NCBI RefSeq assembly: GCF_000149955.1
Contig: NC_030993.1
Location: 3,801,453-3,865,452, forward strand
Direction: 5' to 3'
Source: Fusarium oxysporum f. sp. lycopersici 4287
Taxonomy: Eukaryota; Ascomycota; Sordariomycetes; Hypocreales; Nectriaceae
Length of the DNA: 64,000 nt
A program made the translations under genes and the position numbers. The notes beneath the pieces are model-generated. The model was not told the origin of the DNA. It saw nothing but the letters and a program-made list of their open reading frames with translations, and made no database searches. This document shows positions 1 through 10,514 of the stretch, in pieces; the stretch's first letter is position 1, and each line of letters opens with the position of its first letter.

Positions 1-2
1 AA

Positions 3-599
3 AGCTGCATTACTCCTGATCTACTCATTGGACCATCTGTCGCTATTATTGCCAAGTCTCGGCTTATTAGTCTTCGTCGGCTACATCTTGTCCTAAACCC
101 CAACAACCCAAAGCTTGCGACAGATTCCTCGGCATGGGTACCGAGTTTCCTTCACTTCATCGGGTTACTACCTGATCTATCTGAGCTGGCTTTGGAGTTT
201 GAGGGACGTGACACGAGAGGACGGTTCGCGCAACTCTGCACCCTGATGCGCATTCCAAAACTGCGGGCGTTGACAGTTGGCTGGACCGACTGTACAAGCA
301 TGGAACTGACCTTCCTGCTCCTTCGACACAGAAAAACGCTTCGGGAGATCAATTTCGACTCTGTCGGTCTTATCGATGATGTAGAGGCTTGGCGATGGCT
401 TGTCGAGACTATTCGTGACAGCCTCAACATTGGCTTCTTTTCGATGACAGAAAGCTTGATTAGGGGCCAGGAGTTGATTGAACCGCACGGGGCTGGGCTC
501 CTATCCCAACGGCTGGAGGCTATTGACACTCAAGGTTTATGCGATATCGCTGATTTCTTAAGTTATAGAGAGACAACTAGATGGGCTTCTTGCTGTTAA
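3..599 (+). CDS. C-terminal part of an F-box/leucine-rich-like protein, cut by the window edge
   Basis: One frame is open from base 3 to a stop at 597-599, about 198 residues, with no start codon required inside the window, so the 5' part lies outside. The visible part is rich in leucine with spaced hydrophobic stretches (for example around LLPDLSELALEF and the KLRALTVGW segment), a layout common in large fungal families of F-box or LRR-like hypothetical proteins. No F-box itself is visible because the N-terminus is missing. The family call rests on composition and spacing only; it could be any leucine-rich fungal protein. Confidence 0.45.
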   Translation, partial: SCITPDLLIGPSVAIIAKSRLISLRRLHLVLNPNNPKLATDSSAWVPSFLHFIGLLPDLSELALEFEGRDTRGRFAQLCTLMRIPKLRALTVGWTDCTSMELTFLLLRHRKTLREINFDSVGLIDDVEAWRWLVETIRDSLNIGFFSMTESLIRGQELIEPHGAGLLSQRLEAIDTQGLCDIADFLSYRETTRWASCC

Positions 600-802
600 G
601 AGACGTACATTTCTTAGGCAAGACGACGGTTGTCGATTTTGATAGTTGACAATCCGGTGTAGTCTTCCGTGAAGCAGCCGTTGTTGCTTATTAAAACTGT
701 TCAATGCTCCAATTAAAGGCTGCCAAATGTGCTGAAATAGAGAGAATGTCAATTCCTTTCAGCTTCATGTATACATCTTGACAACAGTTGAAACCATCTG
801 AT

Positions 803-2194
803 CTAATCTAGTAAAGAAGACTCAAAAGGGAACTCTGAAAGAAGTTCGATGCCTGTTTCGGTAATTAATACCTGTTGCTCAAGCTTGACACCCTCGGTTC
901 CCTCCTCCTCGCCGATATAACTTTCTACGCAAATAACCATACCCGGCTCGATAACACCATCATAGCCTGCATCGGGGAAGTCACCGTGGTGATAGAGATA
1001 GGGGTATTCACCTGTCAGCCCACATCCGTGGGCGGAGAGATAATAGCGATTCTCGTAGTATTTAGCTGGGATGTCCCAAGATTGATCAGAGTATTCGCGA
1101 AATGTCATGCCTGGTTTGAGGATTCTCATATTATGCGTAACCTATACACGGCGTCAGAGGCCTCTCCGTGTTGGGGAGAAGGATAACCTACCTGCTCATG
1201 TGCCACTCTATAAAGCTCCTTTTGTTTCTCGCTGGGAGGGTCGGGCCCAGCATGAAACGTCCGTGAGAAATCAGAATAATACCCATGGCAGCCAACCACG
1301 TCAGTGTCAAGAGCAACAAGGTCGTTAGGTTGTATCTTCGAGGTTTATGCCGCCTGCTGAGTGGAGGGCTGAGTAGATTCCGGCGTTGATTTGGCGAAGT
1401 TCGACGATGTGACGAAATGCGGACATGTCTCTGACGTCGGGGAGGATATTCGCTATGGCTTGATCTGCAGGTCCAGCAATTTGCTCTGGACGAATTGCCT
1501 CGCGCAACTTTCCCACAGCAACCTCGGTGGCGCGCAAAGATGCAACTACACACTTGACCTCCTCTGGAGACTTGATAGCGCGTGCCATTTCGACAGGCCT
1601 TTGCGCATCTACGATCTTAAAACCAGAGTCGCGAAGTTGTATAGCAGTATTAGCATTGAGACGCTCCAAACCCACTGCAATCTCAGCCGTGGGCTTGTCG
1701 ATGATTTGGCTGATAAGCTCGGCCATGTCCAACGCCCAAGCCTTTTCTCGTTCTTCGATCTTGGGACCGGCGGCGACGAAGCTAGCCGTTTTCGCAGCGC
1801 GTACTTCGTCGACTGTTTCGTATCCGTCAGCGAGATGAGAGCACCCTGTAAACTCGAAAAGTATCGATCGTTTGGCCGTGAGAAGGAGGTAACGAGATGG
1901 GGCATTGCGCATGCTAAAGATCTGTTGTTGCAAAGTGAATTAGTATATGGTCACAGCTAAGCTTGAGAGATAGCTACCTACTTGCATGTTTCGGGTACCA
2001 GTTGCATAGCGGATGTTGACAGGATCAGATAGGATGACAGCATCAACGCCGTACTTGACCATCTGCTCTCGAAGTCGACCTTGGCGATAGAGGCGGACTT
2101 GTTTGAGATCGATACCCTCGCTCTCCGGGGCACGATCCAAAAGTGCGATACCAGAGAGATCAGTTCTCTCAGCATGCCAATCGAAGTTAGCCAT
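803..2194 (-). pseudogene. M24-family (creatinase-fold, DddP-like) metallohydrolase with a frame break
   Basis: Start at 2194 gives MANFDWHAERTD. An intron (about 1934-1981) joins NIRYATGTRNMQ to IFSMRNAPS, and a second (about 1142-1193) joins YRVAHEQ to VTHNMRILKPGM. The C-terminal half has the full M24 metal-ligand set: D..D in VALDTDVVG, D in YYSDFSRTF, H in HGCGLTGEYP, E in CVESYIG and E in KLEQQVLITE, the last few residues reading FPFESSLLD. The NIRYAT..NMQ and HGxGL.xEYP blocks resemble the DMSP lyase DddP, an M24-fold enzyme known to occur in Fusarium. However, the frame carrying the N-terminal half stops at 1325-1327, while IQPNDLVALDTD continues in another frame. The expected block resembling ETRLLxSGPRTNPW between them is not seen in any frame. 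This suggests a deletion or assembly error, hence pseudogene or a misassembled gene. A different M24 hydrolase (Xaa-Pro type) is also possible. Confidence 0.55.
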
Positions 2195-2689
2195 AATGAA
2201 TAGGTGATCCAAGTCTCGATGATGGAAGTTTGACGGCGAATGACAGCAGTTTTGTAAAAACTGTCACAAACTACAGTACTGAGAGGACGTTGAGATGGTT
2301 AGAACAATCGAGGGTATTTTATGAAGCCCTCTATACCTTAACCCGAGAGCGTTACTAATACACACGCTCTGCATGGTCGGAATTATCGAGCTTCGGTGTT
2401 TCCCGAACATCAGTCTCTGCAGCAAGATGGCGAGTGTAGCTACAGCTAGGAGCAGTTTAGTTGGCTTTCGGGCTTTGCCTTGTGGCTATTTCATTCCGAA
2501 CCCGCTCACGTGATGGGCCGGAGTTTCGGCGCTGGGCAACTTGGAGCCATTGTGGGCGAGATTTGTGATATGACCTACAGCTGAACGATGTCATGATTAG
2601 TTCGTTCCTAGTTTAAAATTTTCAGTGGCGGAACGCTTGTCCACTCAACAGCAGCGACGCGGTTTAGCCAGTCAAGGTGCAGCCTTCCC
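2195..2689. other. Intergenic stretch upstream of the M24 gene
   Basis: Normal-composition sequence holding the likely promoter of the minus-strand M24-like gene. No convincing ORF, tRNA or repeat is seen. It ends where the extremely AT-rich block begins. Confidence 0.5.
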
Positions 2690-4394
2690 GATTTCTAACC
2701 CTAAGAACTATTAAGAGGTGATTTAAGTCAAATCGCATACCAAAATAGGGTTGCAGGGTATGGAAATTTGGTTTAAATCGCTTTAGTTAAAGCTAAGTCG
2801 CTAATTAGTTTAGATTAGCCCTAACTCTATACTTAGGGTTAGCTAGTGCTAACTTAGGGTTAAAGTAATATAGAGGAAAGAGGACTTTAATTTATAGAAA
2901 AAAAATAAGACTGCTTTTCTTTTTACTTTTTATTACTAATATAAAAGAGATAATATTAAGTAGTAATAAAAGATATTATATAACTTAACCTAAACTATTA
3001 GATACTTATCTACTAGTTATATTAAGTAGCTATTTAGCCTAGTATTAGTATTAAGTTATATTTTTAATTTATCTATTAGCTAAAGGGTTTAGTATTTAAG
3101 AATATTAAAGATTACTTTAAATATTAAAATTAACTAACTTAAAGCTTATTATAATATCTAAAGATAATAGCCCAGTACTTAAATAGCTTATTATATTAAA
3201 TAAATATAATTATAATATATATTAATATCTTATTATTATATAAAATAATATTATTTAAATTAATAAGAGGTAAGGTATAATGTAATAAAATAATAATAAA
3301 TTTAAGTATAACTTATATAATAAGTAAATATAATAAATAAGTAAATATAATAGCTTACTTTTTACCTTATACTTAGTTTTTTAAAAGCTTATAAAAATCT
3401 TAACTTAAGCCTAAAATAATTAAAATTCTATTAAATAATATATAGCTTATAGAATAAGTTATATAAATCTTTTTAGATTTTTTATTAACTTATTTTAAAT
3501 AGTTTTAATTAAAAATAGATTTTATATTATATAACTAAGCGTTTTTAAGTAAAGTAAAATAGTTAAAATATTAAAAGAAATACTTTTTATAATAAATAAT
3601 TATATAATAATAAGCAGGTTAGCTAGGAAGTAAAAAAATAAAAAAGTAGCTTATAAGTAATTATTACTTAGCTAGCTTGAATAGAGCTTTAATTATAAAG
3701 TAAATTATTATTACTAATAGCTTAATAATATATTAACTAAGATATTATAATAACTTAGTAATATTATATTAATAACCCTAAGTAATATGTTATTTAAATA
3801 TAAAAGTAGGAAAGAATTAATAAGTTAATATAAGCCTATTAATTATTATTACTTAAGCTTTTACTAAAAGGCATATTATATTAGATAAAAAAAAGTATTT
3901 AAATACTAGGCTATTTACTTTATAAATAAGTAATAGAGCTGATTAAATTATATACTCAAAGAGATAAGAGCAATAGGGTTATAAGTAGTTATAATAATAG
4001 ATTCTTTAATAGTAAAAAGAAATAAGCGAAGGATAAAAATAAAAATAGAAATAGAAATAGAAATAGAAATAGAAATAGAAATAGAAATAGAAATAGAAAT
4101 AGAAATAGAAATAGAAATAGAAATAGAAATAGAAATAGAAATAGAAATAGAAATAGAAATAGAAATAGAAATAGAAATAGAAATAGAAATAGAAATAGAA
4201 ATAGAAATAGAAATAGAAATAGAAATAGAAATAGAAATAGAAATAGAAATAGAAATAGAAATAGAAATAGAAATAGAAATAGAAATAAATATTAAGATAA
4301 TAATAATATTAATAAAGGCAAGTAAGAGGATAAAGGTATAACTAGCCTATAGCGACTTAAATATTTCCTAGACATAGCGGGTTAAGTATATGAT
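2690..4394. repeat. AT-saturated, RIP-like block with telomere-type hexamers at its left edge
   Basis: From about 2690 the base composition changes abruptly to almost pure A/T with abundant TA dinucleotides and very few C/G, and no ORF of note. This is what repeat-induced point mutation leaves of transposons in Fusarium and relatives. At the left edge TTAGGG/CCCTAA hexamers recur (about 2697, 2820, 2834, 2851), so a degraded telomere-type or subtelomeric element is an alternative. The block contains the hexanucleotide array at 4045-4284 and runs into the N gap. The original element cannot be identified by eye. Confidence 0.75.
4045..4284. repeat. Microsatellite (ATAGAA), 40 perfect copies
   Basis: The hexamer ATAGAA is repeated without interruption for 240 bp, flanked by imperfect AAAAAT units on the left. 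It sits inside the AT-rich block, 111 bp before an assembly gap, so its length in the assembly may be an underestimate. Confidence 0.97.
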
Positions 4395-5185
4395 NNNNNN
4401 NNNNNNNNNNNNNNNNNNNNNNNNNNNNNNNNNNNNNNNNNNNNNNNNNNNNNNNNNNNNNNNNNNNNNNNNNNNNNNNNNNNNNNNNNNNNNNNNNNNN
4501 NNNNNNNNNNNNNNNNNNNNNNNNNNNNNNNNNNNNNNNNNNNNNNNNNNNNNNNNNNNNNNNNNNNNNNNNNNNNNNNNNNNNNNNNNNNNNNNNNNNN
4601 NNNNNNNNNNNNNNNNNNNNNNNNNNNNNNNNNNNNNNNNNNNNNNNNNNNNNNNNNNNNNNNNNNNNNNNNNNNNNNNNNNNNNNNNNNNNNNNNNNNN
4701 NNNNNNNNNNNNNNNNNNNNNNNNNNNNNNNNNNNNNNNNNNNNNNNNNNNNNNNNNNNNNNNNNNNNNNNNNNNNNNNNNNNNNNNNNNNNNNNNNNNN
4801 NNNNNNNNNNNNNNNNNNNNNNNNNNNNNNNNNNNNNNNNNNNNNNNNNNNNNNNNNNNNNNNNNNNNNNNNNNNNNNNNNNNNNNNNNNNNNNNNNNNN
4901 NNNNNNNNNNNNNNNNNNNNNNNNNNNNNNNNNNNNNNNNNNNNNNNNNNNNNNNNNNNNNNNNNNNNNNNNNNNNNNNNNNNNNNNNNNNNNNNNNNNN
5001 NNNNNNNNNNNNNNNNNNNNNNNNNNNNNNNNNNNNNNNNNNNNNNNNNNNNNNNNNNNNNNNNNNNNNNNNNNNNNNNNNNNNNNNNNNNNNNNNNNNN
5101 NNNNNNNNNNNNNNNNNNNNNNNNNNNNNNNNNNNNNNNNNNNNNNNNNNNNNNNNNNNNNNNNNNNNNNNNNNNNNNNNNNNNN
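4395..5185. other. Assembly gap (791 N)
   Basis: Run of undefined bases between the AT-rich block and the GH93 gene. It hides the 3' end of that gene. Confidence 0.99.
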
Positions 5186-6206
5186 CAAGGTTAGTGTTGA
5201 TGTAGATGCCGTTATCGCTGTTAGCAGTAACAATCAGAGATCCACTGGATCCTCCAGAAGGTGACCAGGTCAGATAAGGCGAAGAGCTAGGCGCACGGCT
5301 ACCAGCTGTGAGGATCTGGTTGGACGCACTGTCGAAGGTGAGAGGAGAGTCGGAGATACGGTAGTAAACAGGGAACGCGGCGTTGTTGGGCGAAGCTCCT
5401 CCACCGTACTCGAAGGTCATCATCCACTTTCCGTTAGGAAGCTTAGCAACGGTTGTCATGCCAGGGCGTTGAGAGTAGGCAGTTCCCCGAACGTCGTTGA
5501 CGACAGCATCCCAGGTAACACCATCGCTGGAAGTCTGATGAACCAACTTCTGACCATACGAGGGATCGCGCTGATCAGAGTAGTAGCACACGAGCTTGTT
5601 GTTGTACACCATCAGGAAGGGCTCCCAGACAGGAGTTTCACCGTTGTTGGGAACGGCTTTTCCTCCAGTAGCAATGTTGGAGATGTACTTCCAGGTCTTT
5701 CCGCTGTCGGTAGAAGCGTAGAGATCGATCTTGGTCTTGCTGAGATCGGTGGGGATGCTATTTCCAGCAAGGAGGATAGTTCCCTTGGCGAGGTTGCCGA
5801 TAGCCTGGGGCAAGACGTATAGGAAGGGCTGGTAGCGAAGACCCCAGCCGTTCTTGGTGTCTGTCACATTGGACAGAGGCGCCCAAGTTGAGCCCTTGTC
5901 CTTGCTCTGGTAAATGGGGAAGTATACCAGAGGTGGCTCTGGGCTGTAGTTCTCCCTGCACAGTGTTAGCTAATGCCTTCCCGGATCTTCCGGATTGACT
6001 CACCAGGTGGCAAGAATAGTTCCATCAGCAAGCTGGACGTTGCGACCGTAAAGAGTCTTGGGAGTGTTGTAGTTGGAGGGAGGCTTGTAAATGGTCTGGA
6101 ACGTAACGGCATGATCCGCGACGGCCCGCTCCTCAATGGCTCTGCATGATGCAGGGTTGAGGAGAGCCAAGCATGATAACAACAGGGAAGCCTTGATGCC
6201 AAGCAT
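5186..6206 (-). CDS. GH93 exo-arabinanase-like secreted glycoside hydrolase, C-terminus lost in gap
   Basis: Start at 6206 gives a signal peptide (MLGIKASLLLSCLALL...SCRA). A 48-bp intron at 5956-6003 joins TILATW to ENYSPEPPLVYFPIY. The following segments GLRYQPFLY, GTILLAGNSIPTDLS, PVWEPFL, CYYSDQRD, YSQRPGMT and SSPYLTW are diagnostic of the six-bladed propeller GH93 family, whose characterised Fusarium member releases arabinobiose from linear alpha-1,5-L-arabinan. About 320 residues are present; the last part of the roughly 370-residue family domain should lie in the N gap. The upstream region (6544-6673) has several CreA-type motifs, fitting carbon catabolite repression of a pectin side-chain enzyme. 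Secretion is inferred from the signal peptide. Sialidase-like BNR folds are the only near alternative. Confidence 0.85.
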
Positions 6207-6543
6207 GATGAAGAGAATGGTGTGAAATGTATGGATGAAGTGATCTGCTGATGATCAAGAAGGGCGGACGAATGTCTGTTTAAATATCTTGGCATCATGA
6301 CAGCATACCCCTGCCCGATTTGATGTTACATTTCCCAAAAGTTCTCTAAACTCTAAGCTATTCCTGGGTCGCAGAATGTCACCGTTCAGTCCAACCTAAA
6401 CAAGACTCGTAATGCCCAACTAGTTTTGAACCTTTATCTTGACGCGCCAATTAACCTCTCAGAAACTCGTCCGACTCACCTAAATCGTCATGTTCCTGGC
6501 TCATAAGGTAGCGCACCAATTGACAACTGTCGCAAGAGTCTTT

Positions 6544-6673
6544 CCCCGCGTCATGTGCCGGTGGAAGCTCCACGCGCTAAGCTCTAGGTCCGGGGCGCTC
6601 CCCTTACATTGACTAGCGAGGTTCGGTCTGATTGGAGCGCATCGGAACGTTCTGGAGAATCTGGGGTCCCCAG
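6544..6673. promoter_or_regulatory. CreA-type motif group in the GH93 promoter
   Basis: Four matches to the CreA consensus SYGGRG lie 338-467 bp upstream of the GH93 start: 6544-6549 (minus), 6590-6595 (plus), 6661-6666 (plus) and 6668-6673 (minus). The last two form the perfect 13-bp inverted pair CTGGGGtCCCCAG. The function is inferred from the motif only. Confidence 0.5.
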
Positions 6674-7239
6674 GTCTCGTGGATTCGGCCTTCGGCACCT
6701 GAAGATTTGTTTTGATCTTGCAGCCAATCAGAATGGCATGTGAATATTTTAATTGCCTCGGTCTATGGTACGATGCTTGGTGACTTGATGCTTTGTTTGG
6801 TAGATGAATTGATTTCTCTATTTGTCTACGCTGAAGCTCATATTGATGAGCCATGCGGGTAGCATTTAAAGCTCTTTCTTTAACTAGTGCAGACGTGAAA
6901 GCCATTTACTATAGCGTTGAATATCGTTTGTAACTTAGCAGCTGCAGCAGAACAGGTAGCACTTTTATAGGAAGCACTGTTGGTAATTTCAGAAACCACT
7001 GCTGTTAATTGCAAAACTCTAATCTTAATAGAGGAGTACATCGCGGATAACATTAGAAATGGCCTTACCCAAACTGGGCAGGATGGTACTGACCATAGCA
7101 ATGGCAGAGAAGATGGCGAAAATGGCAGCAGTGAACTTGATGATGTGGTGCTTAGATAATAGATCAATTTAATAGTGAGGATGTTATTTAGTGATAAAGG
7201 GTTCATAATTACTTAAGATGCTAGATACAAGGGCAGTAT

Positions 7240-7336
7240 AGTATCTTATCTTAAAAGCATCTTATCTTAAGAGCATTTCATCTTAAGTACACCTTATCTT
7301 AACACTATCTCAACTTAAGAGTATCTTATCTTCAAG
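7240..7336. repeat. Degenerate 16-bp tandem repeat, six units
   Basis: Units begin at 7240, 7256, 7272, 7288, 7304 and 7320 with the consensus AGTATCTTATCTTAAG; the spacing is exactly 16 bp except for the last unit (17 bp). It lies downstream of the small secreted protein gene (7428-7823, minus strand), so it is in that gene's 3' flank. Confidence 0.8.
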
Positions 7337-7427
7337 TATAGAAACATTAGCTCCATTTAGCTATTTACTATTGCCATCTATAAAGCCTATCACAAGACCG
7401 GATTAATACCATATCTTAAATCCCCCT

Positions 7428-7823
7428 TCAACCGCACTGCGCTCTGAAGCTCGCCACGCCAGTGACCTCAAGCTGAGGCTGCAAACAACCCTCCGGATCC
7501 GCACTCGTCAAGATATCAATAATACCCCCATCATCACAGTTATCATTATTGTAGATGTACACCGAGCACTTATCACTGATCTCCCCAGTCGTGTAAGAGC
7601 CAAAGGAACCATTGCGGATTCCCTGAGTACACTCTTGGGTTCCGTCGCCGCTGTATGTGTCGCGGGCACCGGTACATCTTTCGCTGCTTTGATAGACGCT
7701 GAAAGACCAGGCTGGGTCTTGGCGGGTTGAGAGAGAGGTGGAAGGGTTGCGGCTCATGTGGATCGCGGCGGATTGGCCGAGGCCGAGGAGGGAGGTGATG
7801 GAGAGGATAATTGTGAACTTCAT
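7428..7823 (-). CDS. Small secreted cysteine-containing protein (131 aa)
   Basis: Single-exon ORF with an N-terminal signal peptide (MKFTIILSITSLLGLGQSAA) followed by a short propeptide-like segment with Arg before Gln (LSTRQDPAW). The mature part has six cysteines, in the contexts SERCTG, TQECTQ, SDKCSV, NDNCDD, PEGCLQ and RAQCG, suggesting three disulfides. No catalytic motif is seen. It fits the general profile of fungal apoplastic small secreted proteins or effector candidates, but the family is not recognised and a host role is speculative. Confidence 0.7.
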   Translation of the reverse strand: MKFTIILSITSLLGLGQSAAIHMSRNPSTSLSTRQDPAWSFSVYQSSERCTGARDTYSGDGTQECTQGIRNGSFGSYTTGEISDKCSVYIYNNDNCDDGGIIDILTSADPEGCLQPQLEVTGVASFRAQCG

Positions 7824-8902
7824 ATTGAATTTTTGGTGAGACTTGATAGTGCTAAAGTTGATGAGTTTTGGCTGTCCTGTTTGCTTTGGTGTGCAATCTG
7901 TAGTATATGGTGTATGGTGTATAAGTTGTGAAACTTCTATCTCTGAAGGTATGTGGGTAAGATGCTTTGTTTATGATGTCTGTATATCTTTAATAGTTGA
8001 AGACGACCTGATCTCTATATAGTGCCCAACTACTTCCATCGACCTCATTGTTTCCCTCCTTACATTTGTCAGATGATGCAATTGATCAACACGCAAACGC
8101 CTGATCACAGAGACATCGCAAGCCGCCTTCCGTAAGAGACGCCACGATGAGTCCCATTGAATCCATCCACTGCAGAAATCAAGCCATTGTCAGCCTTGAT
8201 CCTCAAGAACACGACGCCCGAGGCTCAAGCAGACTTCTAGCCCCCAACTACCCACTCACATGTCTTACAAAGGCTTACAAGAAGGATCAGTTGTGACGTT
8301 TAGACGTCTGATCACCGCGTGGGGTCTAGCGTAGTTCAAAAGTTCATCGGCCCTGAGCCGCGTGGGGTTAGAGTTTAGTGATATTGGAGATGGATCGGCC
8401 CGCTACAGTAAGCGTAACAAATACTCTGGCGTGATCCTTCAGCGTTTAAGACGACGATCGTATACACATCGGGCACTCTGTACGCCTTATGGGTAGATGG
8501 CCCAATGGGACGCTGGTGCCTTGTCTCCACTGGTGAGCATATAGCCTCCTTCAGATTTGGGTATTTAGCAACGCAGGAAGGACTTTTGTCGGGAGTGAGA
8601 TTATGATACGTTTCTTTGCAGACTTCCATCTCGATTCCTTGGGGTTACTGAGTCATGAGTATATTAAGAAATGACTCGTTTGAGATCTGCATGTTAGAGT
8701 ATGAGCGTGAATGGACCAGATATTTGCTTGGCGCTTACAGCTGAAGGTGATCAAGCCCCGCAAACATCAGTATGACGTTTGTCATTTCTCCAGCGTATGG
8801 GCTGAATGAGGCAATTAGGAAGCTAATTATAGCGATTGAAGGATATGCCCATTAATGAATGTGTAAATGTATTTTTGACTACTCTATCGACGGTTTAACA
8901 TT
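7824..8902. other. Intergenic region, no gene seen
   Basis: Contains the promoter of the small secreted protein gene. An 84-codon minus ORF at 8375-8629 has no domain or codon-use support. No repeat or RNA gene was noticed. Confidence 0.5.
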
Positions 8903-9682
8903 CTACTTTCGCTCTAGAACCTCTACCATCTCTGACGTAGCCTTGCCCTGCTGCTGCAGTTGATTCGCAAGCTCAATAGCTGAAGTACCACTACTTTCAG
9001 CAGCCCTAGGATCAGCTCCATGTTGCATCAAGATTCTAGCTACGCCAACATGCCCAGCCTTGACTGCCACATGAAGAGGAGATGCACCAGTTCCAACAGA
9101 AGGAGCATCACTGTCAGGCCGAGCCCCCTTCTCCAGTAGATACCGCATCATAGGCTCATTACCTCTCCTCGCCGCAGCAGCAAGTGCACCTGAATTGTCA
9201 ACCTTAGCGCCATACTTCAACAGTAGGTCGATCGCTGCAGTGTCCTTGTACAGCCCTGCAACCAACGCAAGCGGATACGCAGCTGCATCAGGCTCTTGGT
9301 TGGGATCAGCCCCAGCCTCAAGAAGAAAGCGCAAAAAGTCAACGTGCTGTCGACCCATACATGCAACGATGAGAGGTGTTCCCCGCATGTCGAACTGCAT
9401 GTTGATCACAGATGGATCCTTGGTGAGCAAAGCCTGCATAAGCGGGATTGAGCCCGTGTTGACAGCTGCTCGGACGATTTCCTCGTTGACAGGGACTGAG
9501 CGGTACTTTGCCAAGAGGAAGCGGACAGCATCGAATTGGCAATTCTTTATGGCTGTTGTGAGCACCTCTTGGATGGTTTCTTGTGATGGGGGCTGTTCGG
9601 TGGTTGAGAGGAGGGTTCTCATTTGGTTGGCATCTCCAGTTGAGGCCAAAGCGATTAGCTGATCTTTGAGCGTGTCTGTCAT
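8903..9682 (-). CDS. Ankyrin-repeat protein (259 aa)
   Basis: Intronless ORF. Residues about 30-240 carry five to six ankyrin repeats, seen from recurring signatures such as RGTPLIVACMGRQHVDFLRF, LLEAGADPN, AIDLLLKYGAKV, YLLEKGARPD and GASPLHVAVKAGHVGVARIL. The protein has no signal peptide or membrane segment, so it is probably a soluble intracellular interaction protein. The partner and pathway are unknown. The length is modest and consists almost wholly of repeats. Confidence 0.85.
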   Translation of the reverse strand: MTDTLKDQLIALASTGDANQMRTLLSTTEQPPSQETIQEVLTTAIKNCQFDAVRFLLAKYRSVPVNEEIVRAAVNTGSIPLMQALLTKDPSVINMQFDMRGTPLIVACMGRQHVDFLRFLLEAGADPNQEPDAAAYPLALVAGLYKDTAAIDLLLKYGAKVDNSGALAAAARRGNEPMMRYLLEKGARPDSDAPSVGTGASPLHVAVKAGHVGVARILMQHGADPRAAESSGTSAIELANQLQQQGKATSEMVEVLERK

Positions 9683-10514
9683 ATTCGCGATGTAAAGTGA
9701 TGAATTCTTGGTGATGAGGTGTATTGAGTTGGAAGGTCTGAGTACGTTCTGATCCTTCAGAACTTTTTATGATCGACGTTGTTTTTCGTTTGTCATAGCC
9801 TGCGGCAACATCCCGTCCTGCATCACATGAGGCTGTACACTTCTTACGTGAGATTTCTGATCGGCAGTAATCGATTGCCTAGTAAATGCGTCATTCACGG
9901 CGAGGCATCGAGGCTGTGGTTTTGCGTACCCCGCTATCTGGTGCGGGCGGCAGTTGGGAGATCTGCATAACTGAGCTGACATCGATCCTTCGGGTGCTAA
10001 ATTAGTCTTCCGTTTGGCTTGCTCCTTGCATCGGGGATTATTCCACCGGCTTGGCATCCCGGGGCTGACTTCTTGCGATTCCACTTTGCTGACGGTTATG
10101 TTGATCTATGCTCATCGCGAGCGTGATGTTGATGGTGATGGTATCTGTCTCAGACAACAAACAAGTTCATCGTCAACGATCTCGATCTTGGGAGAGGAAC
10201 TTTTGAGTACGCTGCGGTCAGACTGATATGGAGTCCACTGATAAACTGGAGGCTTGAAAGGATGCGAAGGAGTTCTGTATGATGCCTAGGTGGGATGTGT
10301 GGACGCTCGAAAACAGGTCAAACAGGGCTTCGTCTTGTCTGCCAAGTCTCCCAGGTGCGTTGCTTGACAATAGTATAAAAACCATTCCACGTCGCTCCAT
10401 TCCAACCTCTATCACATCAAGGCAGCATACAAGCAAGATCACAGTCTTTCGCTTCATTCCCTTCCATATCACAACACTCAATTTCATCCAGCCCCAACTC
10501 CCAAGCCATTCAAG
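9683..10514. other. Intergenic region between divergent genes
   Basis: Shared upstream region of the ankyrin gene (minus) and the 173-aa secreted protein gene (plus). Small ORFs on both strands overlap each other and have no support. A TATA-like box is noted separately. Confidence 0.5.
10374..10380 (+). promoter_or_regulatory. TATA-like box of the 173-aa secreted protein gene
   Basis: TATAAAA lies 135 bp before the ATG at 10515, followed by a C/T- and CAAC-rich leader typical of well-expressed fungal genes. Confidence 0.5.

Larger units (their letters stand above)
6207..7427. other. Intergenic region: GH93 promoter, a decayed hydrophobic fragment and a tandem repeat
   Basis: The left half is the likely promoter of the GH93 gene. 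On the minus strand a 46-codon open stretch (7025-7168) encodes a hydrophobic peptide with the core KFTAAIFAIFSAIAM but has TAA directly upstream and no suitable start. It may be an exon remnant or chance. The 16-bp tandem repeat lies at 7240-7336. No other gene is supported. Confidence 0.4.

Noticed and set aside
4368..5867. 499-codon ORF over the gap on the minus strand.
   Set aside because: Most of it is undefined bases; only the GH93 part to 5186 is real and it starts upstream at 6206 through an intron.
6501..6905. 134-codon minus ORF upstream of the GH93 gene.
   Set aside because: No signal peptide, domain or start context; composition is not coding-like and it covers the CreA-type motif group.
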